Positions 40,044 through 61,910 of a stretch of 64,000 nucleotides of DNA are shown here, piece after piece. Location: contig NZ_LDOS01000002.1 of NCBI RefSeq assembly GCF_002077135.1, positions 1,761,865 through 1,825,864 of the forward strand. Direction: 5' to 3'. Below the pieces are notes generated by a model, which was not told where the DNA came from, searched no databases, and was given only the letters and a program-made list of their open reading frames with translations. This DNA comes from Metallibacterium scheffleri (GTDB lineage Bacteria > Pseudomonadota > Gammaproteobacteria > Xanthomonadales > Rhodanobacteraceae). The position numbers were made by a program, and so were the translations under genes. Position 1 is the stretch's first letter. Every line of letters begins with the position of its first letter.

Positions 40044-40642
40044 GCCAACCACGCCTCGATTTTCTTCACGGACTCGACCGTCATCACCACACGGTCGGCG
40101 CCGACCAGCGACACCGGATTCATTGCCGCGACATCGACAACGTGCACATGTGGCAGATTGCGCGCTGCCAGATACAGCGCGTCGGCCGCGCTGTCATCGA
40201 CCAGCAGGACATGGCCCGCGGCACCAAGCTGTGACAGCTTGCCCGCCAACCCTTGGGTCTTTGGCTGCTCAATGCCGAAACCCGGAATGACCTGCAATCG
40301 CCCCTGCCGATTGAGTTCGGCAAGAATGCTGCGCATGGCGCCGCGATACATTTTGCGATTGACCTTCTGCTCGAAGCTGCGCGGCTTGGCTGCAAAAGCT
40401 CTTCCGCCACCGACAAAAATCGGGGCCCGGTAGTCGCCGTGACGCGCGCCACCGCCCTTCTGCTTCTTGAATTTCTTGGTAGTACCTGACATCTCGCTGC
40501 GCGTGAGTTGTGCCTTGGTGCCAGCACGACCAGCAGCCCGATAAGCCACTACCACCTGGTGCACGAGGTTCTCATTGAACTCGGCACCGAAGACGACTTC
40601 GGCGACCTGCAATGGCGCGGCGTCGGTAACGTTGATTTCCAT
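40040..40642 (-). CDS. rplD: 50S ribosomal protein L4
   Basis: A 200-aa L4 whose loop reaches the exit tunnel. In E. coli it also represses the S10 operon through a long leader. The loop region [20 protein letters not shown] is present without an obvious macrolide-resistance change. Only 65 bases separate tuf and rpsJ here, so the long E. coli-type S10 leader appears absent and L4 control may work differently. Confidence 0.97.
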   Translation of the reverse strand: MEINVTDAAPLQVAEVVFGAEFNENLVHQVVVAYRAAGRAGTKAQLTRSEMSGTTKKFKKQKGGGARHGDYRAPIFVGGGRAFAAKPRSFEQKVNRKMYRGAMRSILAELNRQGRLQVIPGFGIEQPKTQGLAGKLSQLGAAGHVLLVDDSAADALYLAARNLPHVHVVDVAAMNPVSLVGADRVVMTVESVKKIEAWLA

Positions 40643-40653
40643 GACCTGACTCC

Positions 40654-41295
40654 TCAGCCCTTGCTTGTCGGGCGAATGATCACGTTGCCGCCGGTGGCAC
40701 CAGGAACGGCACCCTTGATGGCGATAACATGGCGCTCACTGTCGATCTGCATCACCTCGAGGCCTTGCGCAGAACGATGCACATTGCCCATCTGGCCCGA
40801 CATGCGCTTGCCGGGAAACACGCGCCCCGGAGTCTGGCGCTGACCGATGGATCCCGGTGCGCGATGCGACAGTGAGTTGCCGTGCGTCGCGTCACCCATC
40901 TTGAAGTGGTGGCGCTTGATCGTGCCCTGGAAGCCCTTGCCCTTGGATACACCGGCAACATCGACGCTCTGTCCGATCTTGAACACGTCGTCGAGTTTGA
41001 TTTCGCTGCCCACGGCGTAGCTGGCCACATCAGCAGCAGCGACGCGAAACTCCCACAGACCACGACCCGGCTCAACCTTGGCCTTGGCAAAGTGCCCTTT
41101 CGCGGCCTTGCTCAGCAAGTTGGGACGTTTTGCGCCCACCGTCACCTGCACCGCGGCATAACCGTCAGTGTCATCCGACTTCACCTGAGTCACACGATTG
41201 GGTGTCGCCTCAATCAGCGTCACCGGCACCGAACGACCATCCTCGGTAAAGATTCGACTCATGCCGCATTTGCGGCCTACCAGTCCGATACTCAT
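40654..41295 (-). CDS. rplC: 50S ribosomal protein L3
   Basis: A 213-aa L3, one of two assembly-initiator proteins, reaching the peptidyl-transferase centre. It opens [20 protein letters not shown] and contains [17 protein letters not shown] and [19 protein letters not shown], including the Gln that is methylated in E. coli. Standard position after rpsJ. Confidence 0.98.
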   Translation of the reverse strand: MSIGLVGRKCGMSRIFTEDGRSVPVTLIEATPNRVTQVKSDDTDGYAAVQVTVGAKRPNLLSKAAKGHFAKAKVEPGRGLWEFRVAAADVASYAVGSEIKLDDVFKIGQSVDVAGVSKGKGFQGTIKRHHFKMGDATHGNSLSHRAPGSIGQRQTPGRVFPGKRMSGQMGNVHRSAQGLEVMQIDSERHVIAIKGAVPGATGGNVIIRPTSKG

Positions 41296-41317
41296 GTCAA
41301 TATCCTGATCCAGCGCC

Positions 41318-41629
41318 TTAACCGAGCTTGATTTGCACGTCCACGCCTGCGGCGAGATCGAGCTTCATCAGCGCGTCAACGGTCTTGTCATTGGGGTCGA
41401 TGATATCGAGCACCCGCTTATGCGTACGCGTTTCGTATTGATCCCGCGCATCCTTGTCGACATGCGGGGAAGTCAGCACCGTGTAACGCTCGATCTTCGT
41501 CGGCAGGGGAATCGGGCCGAGCACCGTGGCACCTGTGCGTTTGGCCGTCTCGACGATCTCGCTCGCAGAGCGGTCGATCAGTCGGTGGTCATAAGCCTTG
41601 AGCCGAATGCGAATTTTCTGGTTCGCCAT
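41318..41629 (-). CDS. rpsJ: 30S ribosomal protein S10
   Basis: A 103-aa S10 of the 30S head, also the NusE partner in transcription antitermination. It opens [20 protein letters not shown] and has [19 protein letters not shown]. It lies 65 bases after tuf with an AGGA site seven bases before the ATG and no clear promoter in between, so the S10 cluster is probably read from the str operon. Confidence 0.98.
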   Translation of the reverse strand: MANQKIRIRLKAYDHRLIDRSASEIVETAKRTGATVLGPIPLPTKIERYTVLTSPHVDKDARDQYETRTHKRVLDIIDPNDKTVDALMKLDLAAGVDVQIKLG

Positions 41630-41658
41630 AACCGTGTCCTGTCAAAAGAGCTGATACG

Positions 41659-42885
<1,227 letters not shown>

Positions 42886-42934
42886 GACTCACTAACCTCA
42901 AAACGTTTGTCAGTATGAATGGTTGGTTTGAAAC

Positions 42935-45031
<2,097 letters not shown>

Positions 45032-45049
45032 GATACAAGCCTCTGATGC

Positions 45050-45517
45050 TTACCAGCGATAGTGCGAAAAGGCCTTGTTGGCCTCGGCCATGCGGTGCGT
45101 TTCCTCGCGCTTCTTGACCGCACCGCCGCGGTTCTCGGAAGCATCGAGCAATTCGGCCGCAAGCTTGCGCGGCATGGTGTTCTCGCCACGCTTGCGCGCC
45201 GCATCGATCACCCAGCGCATGGCCAGAGCCTGACGCCGCGAAGGGCGCACTTCGACCGGCACCTGGTATGTGGCGCCGCCCACACGACGCGACTTGACCT
45301 CGACAGCAGGCGCGACATTGCCCAACGCCTTCTCGACTACGGCGACCGGCTCGGCGTGCTTCTGACCGATCTGATCGATGGCGCCGTAAACGATCTGCTC
45401 GGCGACGGCCTTCTTGCCGCTCTTCATCACCATATTGATGAAGCGCGCAATCGAGAGACTGGCATGCTTGGGATCGGCGAGCACGACTCGCGCGGGATGC
45501 GAACCTTTACGCGACAT
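45050..45517 (-). CDS. rpsG: 30S ribosomal protein S7
   Basis: A 155-aa S7, initiator of 30S head assembly. It has [20 protein letters not shown] and [20 protein letters not shown]. In E. coli S7 represses the str operon at the rpsL-rpsG junction, which is 95 bases there. Here the gap is only 18 bases, so the same site is unlikely to be conserved. Confidence 0.98.
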   Translation of the reverse strand: MSRKGSHPARVVLADPKHASLSIARFINMVMKSGKKAVAEQIVYGAIDQIGQKHAEPVAVVEKALGNVAPAVEVKSRRVGGATYQVPVEVRPSRRQALAMRWVIDAARKRGENTMPRKLAAELLDASENRGGAVKKREETHRMAEANKAFSHYRW

Positions 45518-45535
45518 GTTGCAACACTCCTGAAC

Positions 45536-45910
45536 TTATGCCTTGGGGCGCTTGGCGCCATACTTGGAGCGCGCTTGGCGCCGTTTGGCGATACCCGCAC
45601 AATCGAGACTGCCGCGCACGGTGTGATAGCGGACGCCTGGCAGGTCCTTGACGCGACCGCCGCGGATCAACACCACCGAGTGCTCTTGAAGATTGTGACC
45701 TTCACCGCCGATATAACTAATCACCTCATAACCGTTGGTCAGGCGCACCTTGGCAACCTTGCGCAACGCTGAGTTGGGCTTCTTCGGGGTAGTGGTATAG
45801 ACGCGCGTGCATACGCCTCGACGCTGCGGACAGCTTTGCAGCGCCGGCGAAGCGCTCTTGTAGCTCTTCGGGCTGCGCGGTTTGCGCACCAGCTGGTTGA
45901 TCGTCGCCAT
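45536..45910 (-). CDS. rpsL: 30S ribosomal protein S12
   Basis: A 124-aa S12, central to decoding accuracy. It opens [20 protein letters not shown] and contains [20 protein letters not shown] and [19 protein letters not shown]. Lys43 and Lys88, the usual streptomycin-resistance positions, are wild type, and Asp89 (methylthiolated in E. coli) is present. The ATG at 45910 gives family length. It is first of the str group and has its own upstream promoter candidate. Confidence 0.98.
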   Translation of the reverse strand: MATINQLVRKPRSPKSYKSASPALQSCPQRRGVCTRVYTTTPKKPNSALRKVAKVRLTNGYEVISYIGGEGHNLQEHSVVLIRGGRVKDLPGVRYHTVRGSLDCAGIAKRRQARSKYGAKRPKA

Positions 45911-45939
45911 TGGCCTTATGGGTCCTGTCAAACGTAAAT

Positions 45940-45963
45940 GCAGGCCGACACAACTCGGCCTGC
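45940..45963 (-). terminator. Hairpin in the rpoC-rpsL gap
   Basis: Perfect nine-bp stem GCAGGCCGA (45940-45948) and TCGGCCTGC (45955-45963) with a six-base loop. On the minus strand ATTTACGTTT follows, a weak U tract. It could end rpoBC transcripts or act as a leader structure for rpsL. Confidence 0.5.
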
Positions 45964-45975
45964 TTAGAAGCGGGA

Positions 45976-46004
45976 ATTTAACATGAGGAGCCGAGCTACT
46001 TCAA
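45976..46004 (-). promoter_or_regulatory. Possible promoter of the str operon
   Basis: Minus-strand TTGAAG (46004-45999) and TTAAAT (45981-45976), 17 bases apart, each four of six to consensus and with TG one base before the -10. It would start transcription about 60 bases before rpsL. Confidence 0.4.
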
Positions 46005-46028
46005 GCTCAGCCCGCACGCTCCTTGTCC

Positions 46029-46060
46029 CGAATACGAGGCACATCCTGTGCCTCATTTCG
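46029..46060. repeat. REP-like palindrome after rpoC
   Basis: Eight-bp stem GAGGCACA (46036-46043) and TGTGCCTC (46047-46054) around TCC, with flanking CGAA/TTCG extending it imperfectly. The core GGCACATCCTGTGCC is the same 15-mer (in reverse complement) found in units 1 and 3 of the ribF repeat. Confidence 0.75.
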
Positions 46061-46098
46061 TATGTGGTTTGAGTCCGGCCTAGCAGCAGACGATGCGG

Positions 46099-50304
<4,206 letters not shown>

Positions 50305-50330
50305 GAATGTGTCTCCTCAGCCGGCGCCGA

Positions 50331-54494
<4,164 letters not shown>

Positions 54495-54627
54495 CGTGGT
54501 CTCACCCTCGCGACGGATACGGATGGAGCGGGAACGGAAAATCGCAATGCGCCAGCCCGACCGGCCCGACGTCTTGCGACTTGCGGCTCACATCGTGGCT
54601 TTGCGGCCACGTAATGCTGACAACAGG

Positions 54628-54656
54628 CAAAGGCCGGGGGCTTGCGCCCCCAGCCT
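54628..54656 (-). terminator. Attenuator hairpin between rplL and rpoB
   Basis: Eleven-bp stem between 54631-54641 and 54646-54656, with a GCAA tetraloop on the minus strand and one U:G pair that forms only in that RNA, followed by UUUG. The rplL-rpoB gap of E. coli also holds a partial terminator that lowers rpoBC expression. Confidence 0.75.
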
Positions 54657-54692
54657 CGGCAACGCTCAGTCGAGCTGCGGCGCAAGTGCCGC

Positions 54693-55070
54693 TTACTTGA
54701 CTTCGACGCTGGCGCCCGCCGCTTCGAGCTCTTTCTTGAACTTGTCGGCATCGGCCTTGGAAACCGCATCCTTGACTTCCTTTGGTGCGCCTTCGACGAG
54801 ATCCTTGGCCTCTTTCAAACCCAGACCAGTGATCGCGCGCACCACCTTGATGACCTCGACCTTCTTCTCACCAGCGGCCTTGAGGACGATGGTGAACTCG
54901 GTTTTCTCCTCGGCCGGGGCCGCGGCAACGCCAGCCGGGGCGGCGGCAGCGGCGACCGGGGCAGCGGCGGAAACGCCGAACTTCTCCTCCATGGCCTTGA
55001 CCAGCTCCATCACTTCAACCAGCGATTTGCTGGAGATGGCTTCGATGATCTGCTCGTTGGTAAACGACAT
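54693..55070 (-). CDS. rplL: 50S ribosomal protein L7/L12
   Basis: A 125-aa stalk protein present in multiple copies per ribosome that recruits translational GTPases. The N-terminal dimer domain ([20 protein letters not shown]) is joined by an Ala/Pro-rich hinge (residues about 35-52) to the C-terminal domain with [20 protein letters not shown]. It is 54 bases after rplJ. Confidence 0.98.
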   Translation of the reverse strand: MSFTNEQIIEAISSKSLVEVMELVKAMEEKFGVSAAAPVAAAAAPAGVAAAPAEEKTEFTIVLKAAGEKKVEVIKVVRAITGLGLKEAKDLVEGAPKEVKDAVSKADADKFKKELEAAGASVEVK

Positions 55071-55124
55071 GAGACTTGACTCCTGGAAACGGATTGAATG
55101 GTTGACGGGTGTTGCGAACCGGAC

Positions 55125-55652
55125 TCAGGCGGCCTGCTTCTGCTGCGCCACCGCATGGGTGGCACGTGCCAGCTGGGAGGCCGGCTCGGACAGCACGCGC
55201 ACCAGCATGGTGGCGGGCTGCACCAGCACGCTGAGCAGCATCGACAAAGCCTGCTCGCGGGTCGGCAATGAAGCCAGCACATCGAGATGACCGGCGCCGT
55301 AAGCCTTGCCGCCGATGACCACCAGGCGCGGCTTGAGCTTGTCGGCGGTCTTGCCGAAGTCCTTGATCAGACGACCGGCAGCACCGGGATCCTCGGTAGA
55401 GAACGCGAACACCAGCGGACCCGTGAACTGGTCCTTGGCGCACTCGTACTCGGTGCCTTCGACGGCGCGACGCAGCAAGGTGTTTTTGGCCACCTTGAGG
55501 TACACACCACCAGCCCGCGCCTTGCGGCGCAGATCGGTCAATTGCTGCACTGTCAGACCTGCATACTCAGCGGCCACCAGCGAGTGGGCCTTTTGCGCCA
55601 CTTCGGCCAGTTCGGCAACGACCTCTTTCTTTTGCGCAAGATTGAGCGCCAT
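55125..55652 (-). CDS. rplJ: 50S ribosomal protein L10
   Basis: A 175-aa L10 that anchors L7/L12 dimers on 23S rRNA. It opens [20 protein letters not shown] and has [17 protein letters not shown]. The ATG at 55652 gives family length; an upstream frame is rejected. In E. coli the L10-L12 complex represses its own mRNA by binding a long leader, and the 277-base gap here could hold an equivalent. Confidence 0.97.
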   Translation of the reverse strand: MALNLAQKKEVVAELAEVAQKAHSLVAAEYAGLTVQQLTDLRRKARAGGVYLKVAKNTLLRRAVEGTEYECAKDQFTGPLVFAFSTEDPGAAGRLIKDFGKTADKLKPRLVVIGGKAYGAGHLDVLASLPTREQALSMLLSVLVQPATMLVRVLSEPASQLARATHAVAQQKQAA

Positions 55653-55929
55653 TGCATGCTCCCAATCCGGACCCGGGGCGCTCCGCACCCTGTAGCCCGG
55701 GAATTCCGGCACCGCTCCTTGCGATGCCGTGGGCACCTTGCGGCGCCCGCCTTGGTGGCCGTTCCAGGAATCCTGTTCGGGCAGCACCATCTGCGCGGGT
55801 TGATGGATTAAGGCATGCACGTGGCATTTGCCTTGTGCGCGCCACCCGCGGTCTTTGACGGCTTCGCGTCCCTTGCGGAAACGCAAACGCCCTCAAATGA
55901 GGTCTGCGCGATCGCTCGCGCAGACGCTG
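55653..55929 (-). promoter_or_regulatory. Long rplJ leader region
   Basis: A 277-base gap between rplA and rplJ without a gene. It starts with a perfect ten-bp hairpin, GTCTGCGCGA (55902-55911) and TCGCGCAGAC (55916-55925), just after the rplA stop. CCTC-AAAT-GAGG follows at 55891-55902. The size and place fit an L10 autoregulatory leader; no promoter pair was recognised. Confidence 0.5.
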
Positions 55930-56634
55930 TTACTTGGCGATGCTCAGACTCGAAGGATCAACGACAACGCCTAGACCCATCGTGCTGGACACCGAAATTT
56001 TCTGCACATACACGCCCTTGGCCGTGGATGGCTTGGCCTTGACCAGATCGGCCAATAGGGTGTTGAGATTGTCGCGCAGGGCGTCAACCTCGAAATTCAC
56101 CTTGCCAATCGAGCAGTGAACGATGCCAGCCTTGTCGTTGCGAAACTTGACTTGGCCAGCCTTGGCATTTTTCACTGCGGCGACCACATCGGCCGCGACC
56201 GAACCATCCTTGGGATTGGGCATCAGGCCGCGCGGGCCGAGCAACTGGCCGAGCTTGCCCACCACGCGCATAGCATCGGGCGTGGCGATCACGCGACCAA
56301 AATTCAGATCACCGGCCTGCATCTTCTCGGCCAGATCTTCCATGCCAACGGCGTCAGCGCCGGCGGCCTTGGCCGCCTCGGCTTTTTCGCCAGCGGGACA
56401 GAACACCGCCACACGCACGGTCTTGCCAGTGCCATGCGGCAACAGGCTGGAACCACGCACGCCCTGGTCCGACTTCTTGGCATCGATACCAAGGCGGACC
56501 GCAACATCCACTGTCTCGATGAACTTGGTCCTGGCGTTGTCCTTGAGCAGTTTCAGCGCGTGTTCAACCGCGTACTGCTTGCCAGGTTCGACCAGATTCT
56601 GCATTGCCTTGAAGCGCTTGCTGAGCTTGGCCAT
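55930..56634 (-). CDS. rplA: 50S ribosomal protein L1
   Basis: A 234-aa L1 of the mobile stalk near the E site; in E. coli it represses the rplKA mRNA. It starts [20 protein letters not shown] and has [20 protein letters not shown] and [19 protein letters not shown]. The ATG at 56634 is four bases after the rplK stop, so translation is coupled. Confidence 0.98.
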   Translation of the reverse strand: MAKLSKRFKAMQNLVEPGKQYAVEHALKLLKDNARTKFIETVDVAVRLGIDAKKSDQGVRGSSLLPHGTGKTVRVAVFCPAGEKAEAAKAAGADAVGMEDLAEKMQAGDLNFGRVIATPDAMRVVGKLGQLLGPRGLMPNPKDGSVAADVVAAVKNAKAGQVKFRNDKAGIVHCSIGKVNFEVDALRDNLNTLLADLVKAKPSTAKGVYVQKISVSSTMGLGVVVDPSSLSIAK

Positions 56635-56638
56635 GTCC

Positions 56639-57070
56639 TCAACCCTCCGTCCGCACGCCCATGCTGCGCGCACTGCCGGCGATGGTGCGCACGGCGGCGT
56701 CCATGCTGGCAGCGGTCAGGTCGGGCATCTTGCTGGTCGCGATTTCTTCGAGCTGCTTGCGCGTGAGCACCTTGCCGACCTTGTCGGTGTTGGGACGCTT
56801 GGAGCCCGATTCGATGCCGGCTGCCTTCTTGATCAGAATCGTCGCTGGCGGGGTTTTGGTGATGAATGTGAAACTGCGGTCGGAATAGGCCGTGATGACC
56901 ACTGGAATGGGAATGCCCGGCTCCAGCTTCGCGGTGGCCGCGTTGAACGCCTTGCAGAATTCCATGATGTTCAGGCCGCGCTGACCCAGCGCCGGACCGA
57001 CCGGCGGCGAGGGATTGGCTTGCCCCGCCTTGACTTGCAATTTGATGTAACCAACGACCTTCTTGGCCAT
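56639..57070 (-). CDS. rplK: 50S ribosomal protein L11
   Basis: A 143-aa L11, part of the GTPase-associated centre and the stringent-response sensor site. It opens [20 protein letters not shown] with [20 protein letters not shown]. The proline-rich N-terminal domain targeted by thiostrepton-type drugs is intact. Its leader has a small hairpin and an extended -10 candidate. Confidence 0.98.
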   Translation of the reverse strand: MAKKVVGYIKLQVKAGQANPSPPVGPALGQRGLNIMEFCKAFNAATAKLEPGIPIPVVITAYSDRSFTFITKTPPATILIKKAAGIESGSKRPNTDKVGKVLTRKQLEEIATSKMPDLTAASMDAAVRTIAGSARSMGVRTEG

Positions 57071-57175
57071 GGGATTTCTCTCCGAGTGCTAGCGCCTTGC
57101 GGCTCCTCGCGGGTGGGAACATCCTTGATGCGTGGCGGCCTGCGTTCCGTGCGCGCCGCTGCCCTGACGTGCCCG

Positions 57176-57191
57176 CGGCGTGCAAACGCCG
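57176..57191. promoter_or_regulatory. Hairpin in the rplK leader
   Basis: CGGCGT (57176-57181) and ACGCCG (57186-57191) around GCAA. It lies in the rplK 5' region, where E. coli has the L1 binding site. Sequence similarity to that site was not shown. Confidence 0.35.
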
Positions 57192-57216
57192 TGAGATCAG
57201 CCCGGGAAAGCTGTCA

Positions 57217-57225
57217 AGTATAGCA
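57217..57225 (-). promoter_or_regulatory. Extended -10 promoter candidate for rplK-rplA
   Basis: Minus-strand TGCTATACT is an extended -10 (TG-n-TATACT). No good -35 precedes it. It lies in the 187-base nusG-rplK gap, about 150 bases before rplK. Confidence 0.4.
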
Positions 57226-57257
57226 GCATTTCGAACCCGCGTGCGCGGGCATCGGCG

Positions 57258-57818
57258 TCAGGCTTTCTCGACTTGACCGAATTCCAACTCGACCGGTGTC
57301 GATCGACCAAAGATCAGCACCGCAACACGCAGACGGCTCTTGTCGTAGTTGACTTCCTCGACCACGCCATTGAAATCGTTGAACGGCCCCTCGGTGACGC
57401 GCACCATCTCGCCGGGCTCGAACAGGATCTTGGGCTTGGGCTTTTCCACGCCGTCTTGCACACGCTGCAGGATGGCATCGGCCTCGCCGTCCTTGATCGG
57501 CAGCGGGCGATCGGAAGTTCCGCCGATGAAGCCCATCACCTTGGGCGTTTCCTTGACCAGATGCCAGCAGTCGTCGTCGATATGCGGAGCCTTGCCGGTG
57601 CCATCGGTTTCGATCTGCACCAGCACATAACCGGGAAAGAACTTGCGGTCGCTGCGGCGCTTCTGGCCGCCGCGCATTTCCAGCACCTCTTCGGTCGGCA
57701 CCAGTACCTGACCGAATTTCTCCTCCATGCCGGCGCGGCGAATGCGCTCCTCGAGCGCCTTCTTGACGGCATTCTCGAACCCGGAATAGGCGTGTACCAC
57801 GTACCAGCGCTTGCTCAT
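57258..57818 (-). CDS. nusG: Transcription termination/antitermination protein NusG
   Basis: A 186-aa elongation factor that binds RNA polymerase through its NGN domain ([20 protein letters not shown]) and contacts Rho or S10 through the C-terminal KOW domain ([19 protein letters not shown]). Seven bases separate it from secE, the usual secE-nusG pair. Confidence 0.98.
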   Translation of the reverse strand: MSKRWYVVHAYSGFENAVKKALEERIRRAGMEEKFGQVLVPTEEVLEMRGGQKRRSDRKFFPGYVLVQIETDGTGKAPHIDDDCWHLVKETPKVMGFIGGTSDRPLPIKDGEADAILQRVQDGVEKPKPKILFEPGEMVRVTEGPFNDFNGVVEEVNYDKSRLRVAVLIFGRSTPVELEFGQVEKA

Positions 57819-57825
57819 GCTTGCC

Positions 57826-58215
57826 TCATTTGCCGAGTTTCAACAGCCAATCAAGGATGATCGACTTGAGCACGTAATCGATGATGCCTAGCAGAATAGC
57901 GACGACCACCACCACAAAGGCAACCACCAGCGTGGTGCGCACGGTTTCGTCGCGCGTCGGCCAAGTGACCTTGCGCATTTCAAACTGGGATTCACGCAGG
58001 AAGCCGCGCATGGCGCGACCCAGCTCTGTGAACGCGGCGATCGCGACCGCCACGATGACTGCGGCGAACACGCCAAGGATGCGCAGCGAATGCGCCACGT
58101 GCCCAAGCAGGTAATACGCCGCGATACCCGCTACAAGCACCAGCAGCGCAAGTACGAGTTTGGCGATGTCGGCGGCCTTGGTGCCGCCTGTATGCTGATC
58201 GACTTTGGCGTTCAT
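57826..58215 (-). CDS. secE: Protein translocase subunit SecE
   Basis: A 129-aa SecE of the three-helix gammaproteobacterial type: hydrophobic segments at about 18-38, 45-62 and 95-118. The conserved amphipathic stretch [19 protein letters not shown] precedes the last helix. The ATG at 58215 is chosen. It lies downstream of tRNA-Trp and forms the translocon with SecY, encoded at 31171-32496. Confidence 0.95.
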   Translation of the reverse strand: MNAKVDQHTGGTKAADIAKLVLALLVLVAGIAAYYLLGHVAHSLRILGVFAAVIVAVAIAAFTELGRAMRGFLRESQFEMRKVTWPTRDETVRTTLVVAFVVVVVAILLGIIDYVLKSIILDWLLKLGK

Positions 58216-58260
58216 GGTATCCGTCCGTGCCGGATCCAGCCCAGCACGGTGATTGTTGAT

Positions 58261-58336
<76 letters not shown>

Positions 58337-58413
58337 GTGGTTTGGAGCTTGTTCAAACAGCCATCCATGGATCTTCCACACGCTCGGCATCCTTGCCTCG
58401 CCAGTGCGCCGTA

Positions 58414-59640
<1,227 letters not shown>

Positions 59641-59694
59641 GACTTTGCAGTGACCCAGAAAGTGATTAAAAGGAGACGGCGGATGCCGCAGGTG

Positions 59695-59770
<76 letters not shown>

Positions 59771-59797
59771 GGTTGTGATGCTTGTGCGAGGCGCCAA

Positions 59798-59871
<74 letters not shown>

Positions 59872-59940
59872 ACGGATGCCGAGCAAAGCACTGCGCGATC
59901 TTGCAGAACGCGCAGCTCGGTACCACCAGCGATACCAAGC

Positions 59941-60026
59941 TGGTGGAGGGAGGTGGATTCGAACCACCGAAGGCGTAAGCCAGCAGATTTACAGTCTGCC
60001 CCCGTTGGCCGCTTGGGTATCCCTCC
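59941..60026 (-). tRNA. tRNA-Tyr (anticodon GTA)
   Basis: An 86-nt class II tRNA with a long variable arm. Acceptor GGAGGGA/TCCCTCC, anticodon arm GCAGACTGTAAATCTGC (anticodon GTA), T arm GGTTCGAATCC, CCA encoded. It is first in the tRNA-tuf transcription unit. Confidence 0.97.
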
Positions 60027-60040
60027 AACAAAGAACGGGC

Positions 60041-60069
60041 ATTGTCCCGAGCGCGTCGCGGACTGTCAA
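60041..60069 (-). promoter_or_regulatory. Promoter of the tRNA-Tyr/Gly/Thr-tuf unit
   Basis: Minus-strand TTGACA (60069-60064) and GACAAT (60046-60041) with 17-base spacing. The -10 lies 14 bases before the tRNA-Tyr 5' end, the right place for a stable-RNA promoter. Confidence 0.8.
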
Positions 60070-60216
60070 CAAGTCTTCGCGACCGCGCCATCGCGCAGCT
60101 CCGCGCGCACGCTCATCGCGGCCGCAAGACGCAGAGGTTGTCGCGCGTCCCGCGCTGCGGCGCACTCGCGCCAGAGACGCGCGGTGCGGACTGACGCAAT
60201 CGGGCGCGCAGAAGAT

Positions 60217-60266
60217 GTGACCGAATGCCCATTTGTGACCTCGGCGCAACCGTGACGATGCGTGAC
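60217..60266 (+). promoter_or_regulatory. Four GTGAC repeats upstream of the sigma-54 promoter
   Basis: GTGACC at 60217 and 60235, then GTGAC at 60252 and 60262. They lie about 130-180 bases before the -24 element, where enhancer-binding activators of sigma-54 usually bind. No known activator motif was matched. Confidence 0.3.
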
Positions 60267-60397
60267 AGTCGCCTGGGCACCACCCGCAGCGGTACGGCCT
60301 GGTCATCGATCTGGCTTGACAAAGCATTTTTGATACAAGAGCTTATGTGATGTTCCTTAGACAGAACTTCGCATTCATTACGACGTTGTGCCGATTT

Positions 60398-60414
60398 GGC
60401 ATCAAGCTTGCTTG
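60398..60414 (+). promoter_or_regulatory. Sigma-54 (RpoN) promoter of the chaperone-usher cluster
   Basis: TTGGCATCAAGCTTGCT has GG and GC ten bases apart and matches TTGGCAC-N5-TTGCT with one change. Transcription would start near 60425, about 50 bases before the first gene. Confidence 0.65.
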
Positions 60415-60477
60415 AATTGCCGGTGCCCGGATCCAAACCGGCCCTGTTCCAGACACAACCTACTCGGAGAACGCATC

Positions 60478-61113
60478 ATGCATTTCACCAAGACCCTGCG
60501 CGCCAGCGCCCTCGCCGCCAGCCTCGCCGTCGCGCTGGGCATGGCGTTCACTCCCACTCCGGCCGCTGCTGCTCCCGCTCCCGTCACCCCCGGCACTGCA
60601 TTCAAGGTGATTCTGCAGCCGGTGACGCTGCTGTACTACTACAACGAAGTCGACCTGACGATTCCCTCGAGCGTGCTGACAACTCTGGCCGGCGGCGCAC
60701 CAGCCGGGCTCGCCGCCCAAGCCGTAACCGCCAGCGGCACATCCAGCACCCTGAGCGCGTCGCTGACCTCGCCGGCGACATCCACCGCGGCCGGCATCAG
60801 TAGTGCCGCCCTCACCTTGAGCAATTTCTGGGCCGTGCGCTCGATCACCACGCCAAGCTCAGGCAACACGACCGTGAGCGTGTCTTTTGCCAGTGCGACT
60901 GTAACGCCAACCGCAACCCTCACGGGGACAACCACAACGACGGCCACGATCGGCCTGAGCGCTTTGGCAACGACCAACAGCTCGTTCGCCGGCACCGGCC
61001 TGGGCGGCACGCCGCAAACCGGCAACGTCACCATGAACATGAATCTGAGCAACGCCACGGCTGCCGACACCTACGCAGGCGCCACGATCTACATCACTGC
61101 CAGCAGTACCTGA
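60478..61113 (+). CDS. Exported pilin-like subunit, Thr/Ser/Ala rich
   Basis: A 211-aa protein with a signal peptide (MHFTKTLRASALAASLAVAL..., likely cleaved within AAAAAPAP). The mature part is rich in Thr, Ser, Ala and Gly, has no cysteine, and reads as beta strands. No named pilin family is recognised. Its place as first gene before a chaperone and usher suggests it is a structural subunit. GGAG lies nine bases before the ATG. The C-terminal stretch TYAGATIYITASS could be the donor-strand-accepting strand typical of chaperone-usher subunits, which is an inference. Confidence 0.7.
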   Translation: MHFTKTLRASALAASLAVALGMAFTPTPAAAAPAPVTPGTAFKVILQPVTLLYYYNEVDLTIPSSVLTTLAGGAPAGLAAQAVTASGTSSTLSASLTSPATSTAAGISSAALTLSNFWAVRSITTPSSGNTTVSVSFASATVTPTATLTGTTTTTATIGLSALATTNSSFAGTGLGGTPQTGNVTMNMNLSNATAADTYAGATIYITASST

Positions 61114-61133
61114 GCATCAGGAGTGGCCAGGCC

Positions 61134-61910
61134 ATGATGAGCAGATTGGCCCTGCTGACGACGGCGGTACTGATCCTGGTGCCGCCGTCGCTGCATGCGC
61201 AGTCCACGTTGACCCGTGGGGGTGGCAGCATTGCCGTGCTGGGTCCTGCCAGCGCATTCCAGAGTGCCGGGCCCCATGCGATCCATCCCGCTGCCGTGCG
61301 TGGCTTGGCCACGCCTGCAGGGATGCAACCAAGCAAGTCAAATCCGAGCAAGGGTGGCGGTGGCGGCAACGGCGGCGGCTGCCAGATTTACGGCTTTCTG
61401 GGCGGCCTGGCCAATGGCAGCACGTTGAGCTCGATCGGCGTGTTCGACCTCACCGGCCAGACCACAGGCAACTTTTCCCTGGGTACTGCCACGCCCACGG
61501 CCTCAGCTGCTGGCGCTGTGCTCAGCGCCAATCTGGGCGCCGCACCGCAAGGCAACGTGGCTGGGCAGGTCGCGCGCAACGCCGGCACGCTGTTCCAGTA
61601 CGCCACCAGTGCCAATTGCGGGGCCGGCACTCCATTCACCACTACGCTCACCAGCAATCCAGCTGGTTCCAGCGGCAGCGTGGTGGCGACCGTCAACACC
61701 CTGAGCATGCAGGCGACCTACACCACGCAATACGTGGCCGATCCGAACAACCCCTATTACTGCTATTACACGAACAATCCGAACAAGCAGTTCCTCTGCA
61801 ACCTCTGGTCCGCCAACGTGACCTTCAATTTCCTGAGCAATTCATTCGCCGCGCTGGGCGCGGGAACCTATACGCTCAACATCGTCCAGGCCACGATCAC
61901 CTCGCCATGA
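61134..61910 (+). CDS. Exported subunit-like protein with glycine-rich segment
   Basis: A 258-aa protein of unknown family. Signal peptide MMSRLALLTTAVLILVPPSLHAQ. Residues about 70-85 are glycine rich (SKGGGGGNGGGC). The mature part has four or more cysteines (GGGCQIYG, SANCGAG, PYYCYYTNN, QFLCNLW), unlike the upstream subunit. The C-terminus GAGTYTLNIVQATITSP parallels the end of the upstream protein, suggesting the same fold class. It may be a tip adhesin or minor subunit. Its stop overlaps the chaperone start (ATGA). Confidence 0.7.
   Translation: MMSRLALLTTAVLILVPPSLHAQSTLTRGGGSIAVLGPASAFQSAGPHAIHPAAVRGLATPAGMQPSKSNPSKGGGGGNGGGCQIYGFLGGLANGSTLSSIGVFDLTGQTTGNFSLGTATPTASAAGAVLSANLGAAPQGNVAGQVARNAGTLFQYATSANCGAGTPFTTTLTSNPAGSSGSVVATVNTLSMQATYTTQYVADPNNPYYCYYTNNPNKQFLCNLWSANVTFNFLSNSFAALGAGTYTLNIVQATITSP

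Noticed and set aside
45910-45931. TTGACA just upstream of rpsL
   Set aside because: It is only about 16 bases before the ATG, so a -10 would fall in the coding region. The AGGA inside it more likely aids ribosome binding.
60311-60330. Possible sigma-54 site CTGGCTTGACAAAGCATT
   Set aside because: Only nine bases separate GG and GC; the invariant interval is ten. The site at 60398 fits far better.
60316-60345. TTGACA at about 60316 as a sigma-70 promoter for the pilin-like gene
   Set aside because: The hexamer at 17-base spacing (GAGCTT) is not a -10, and the only TA-rich hexamer is too close.
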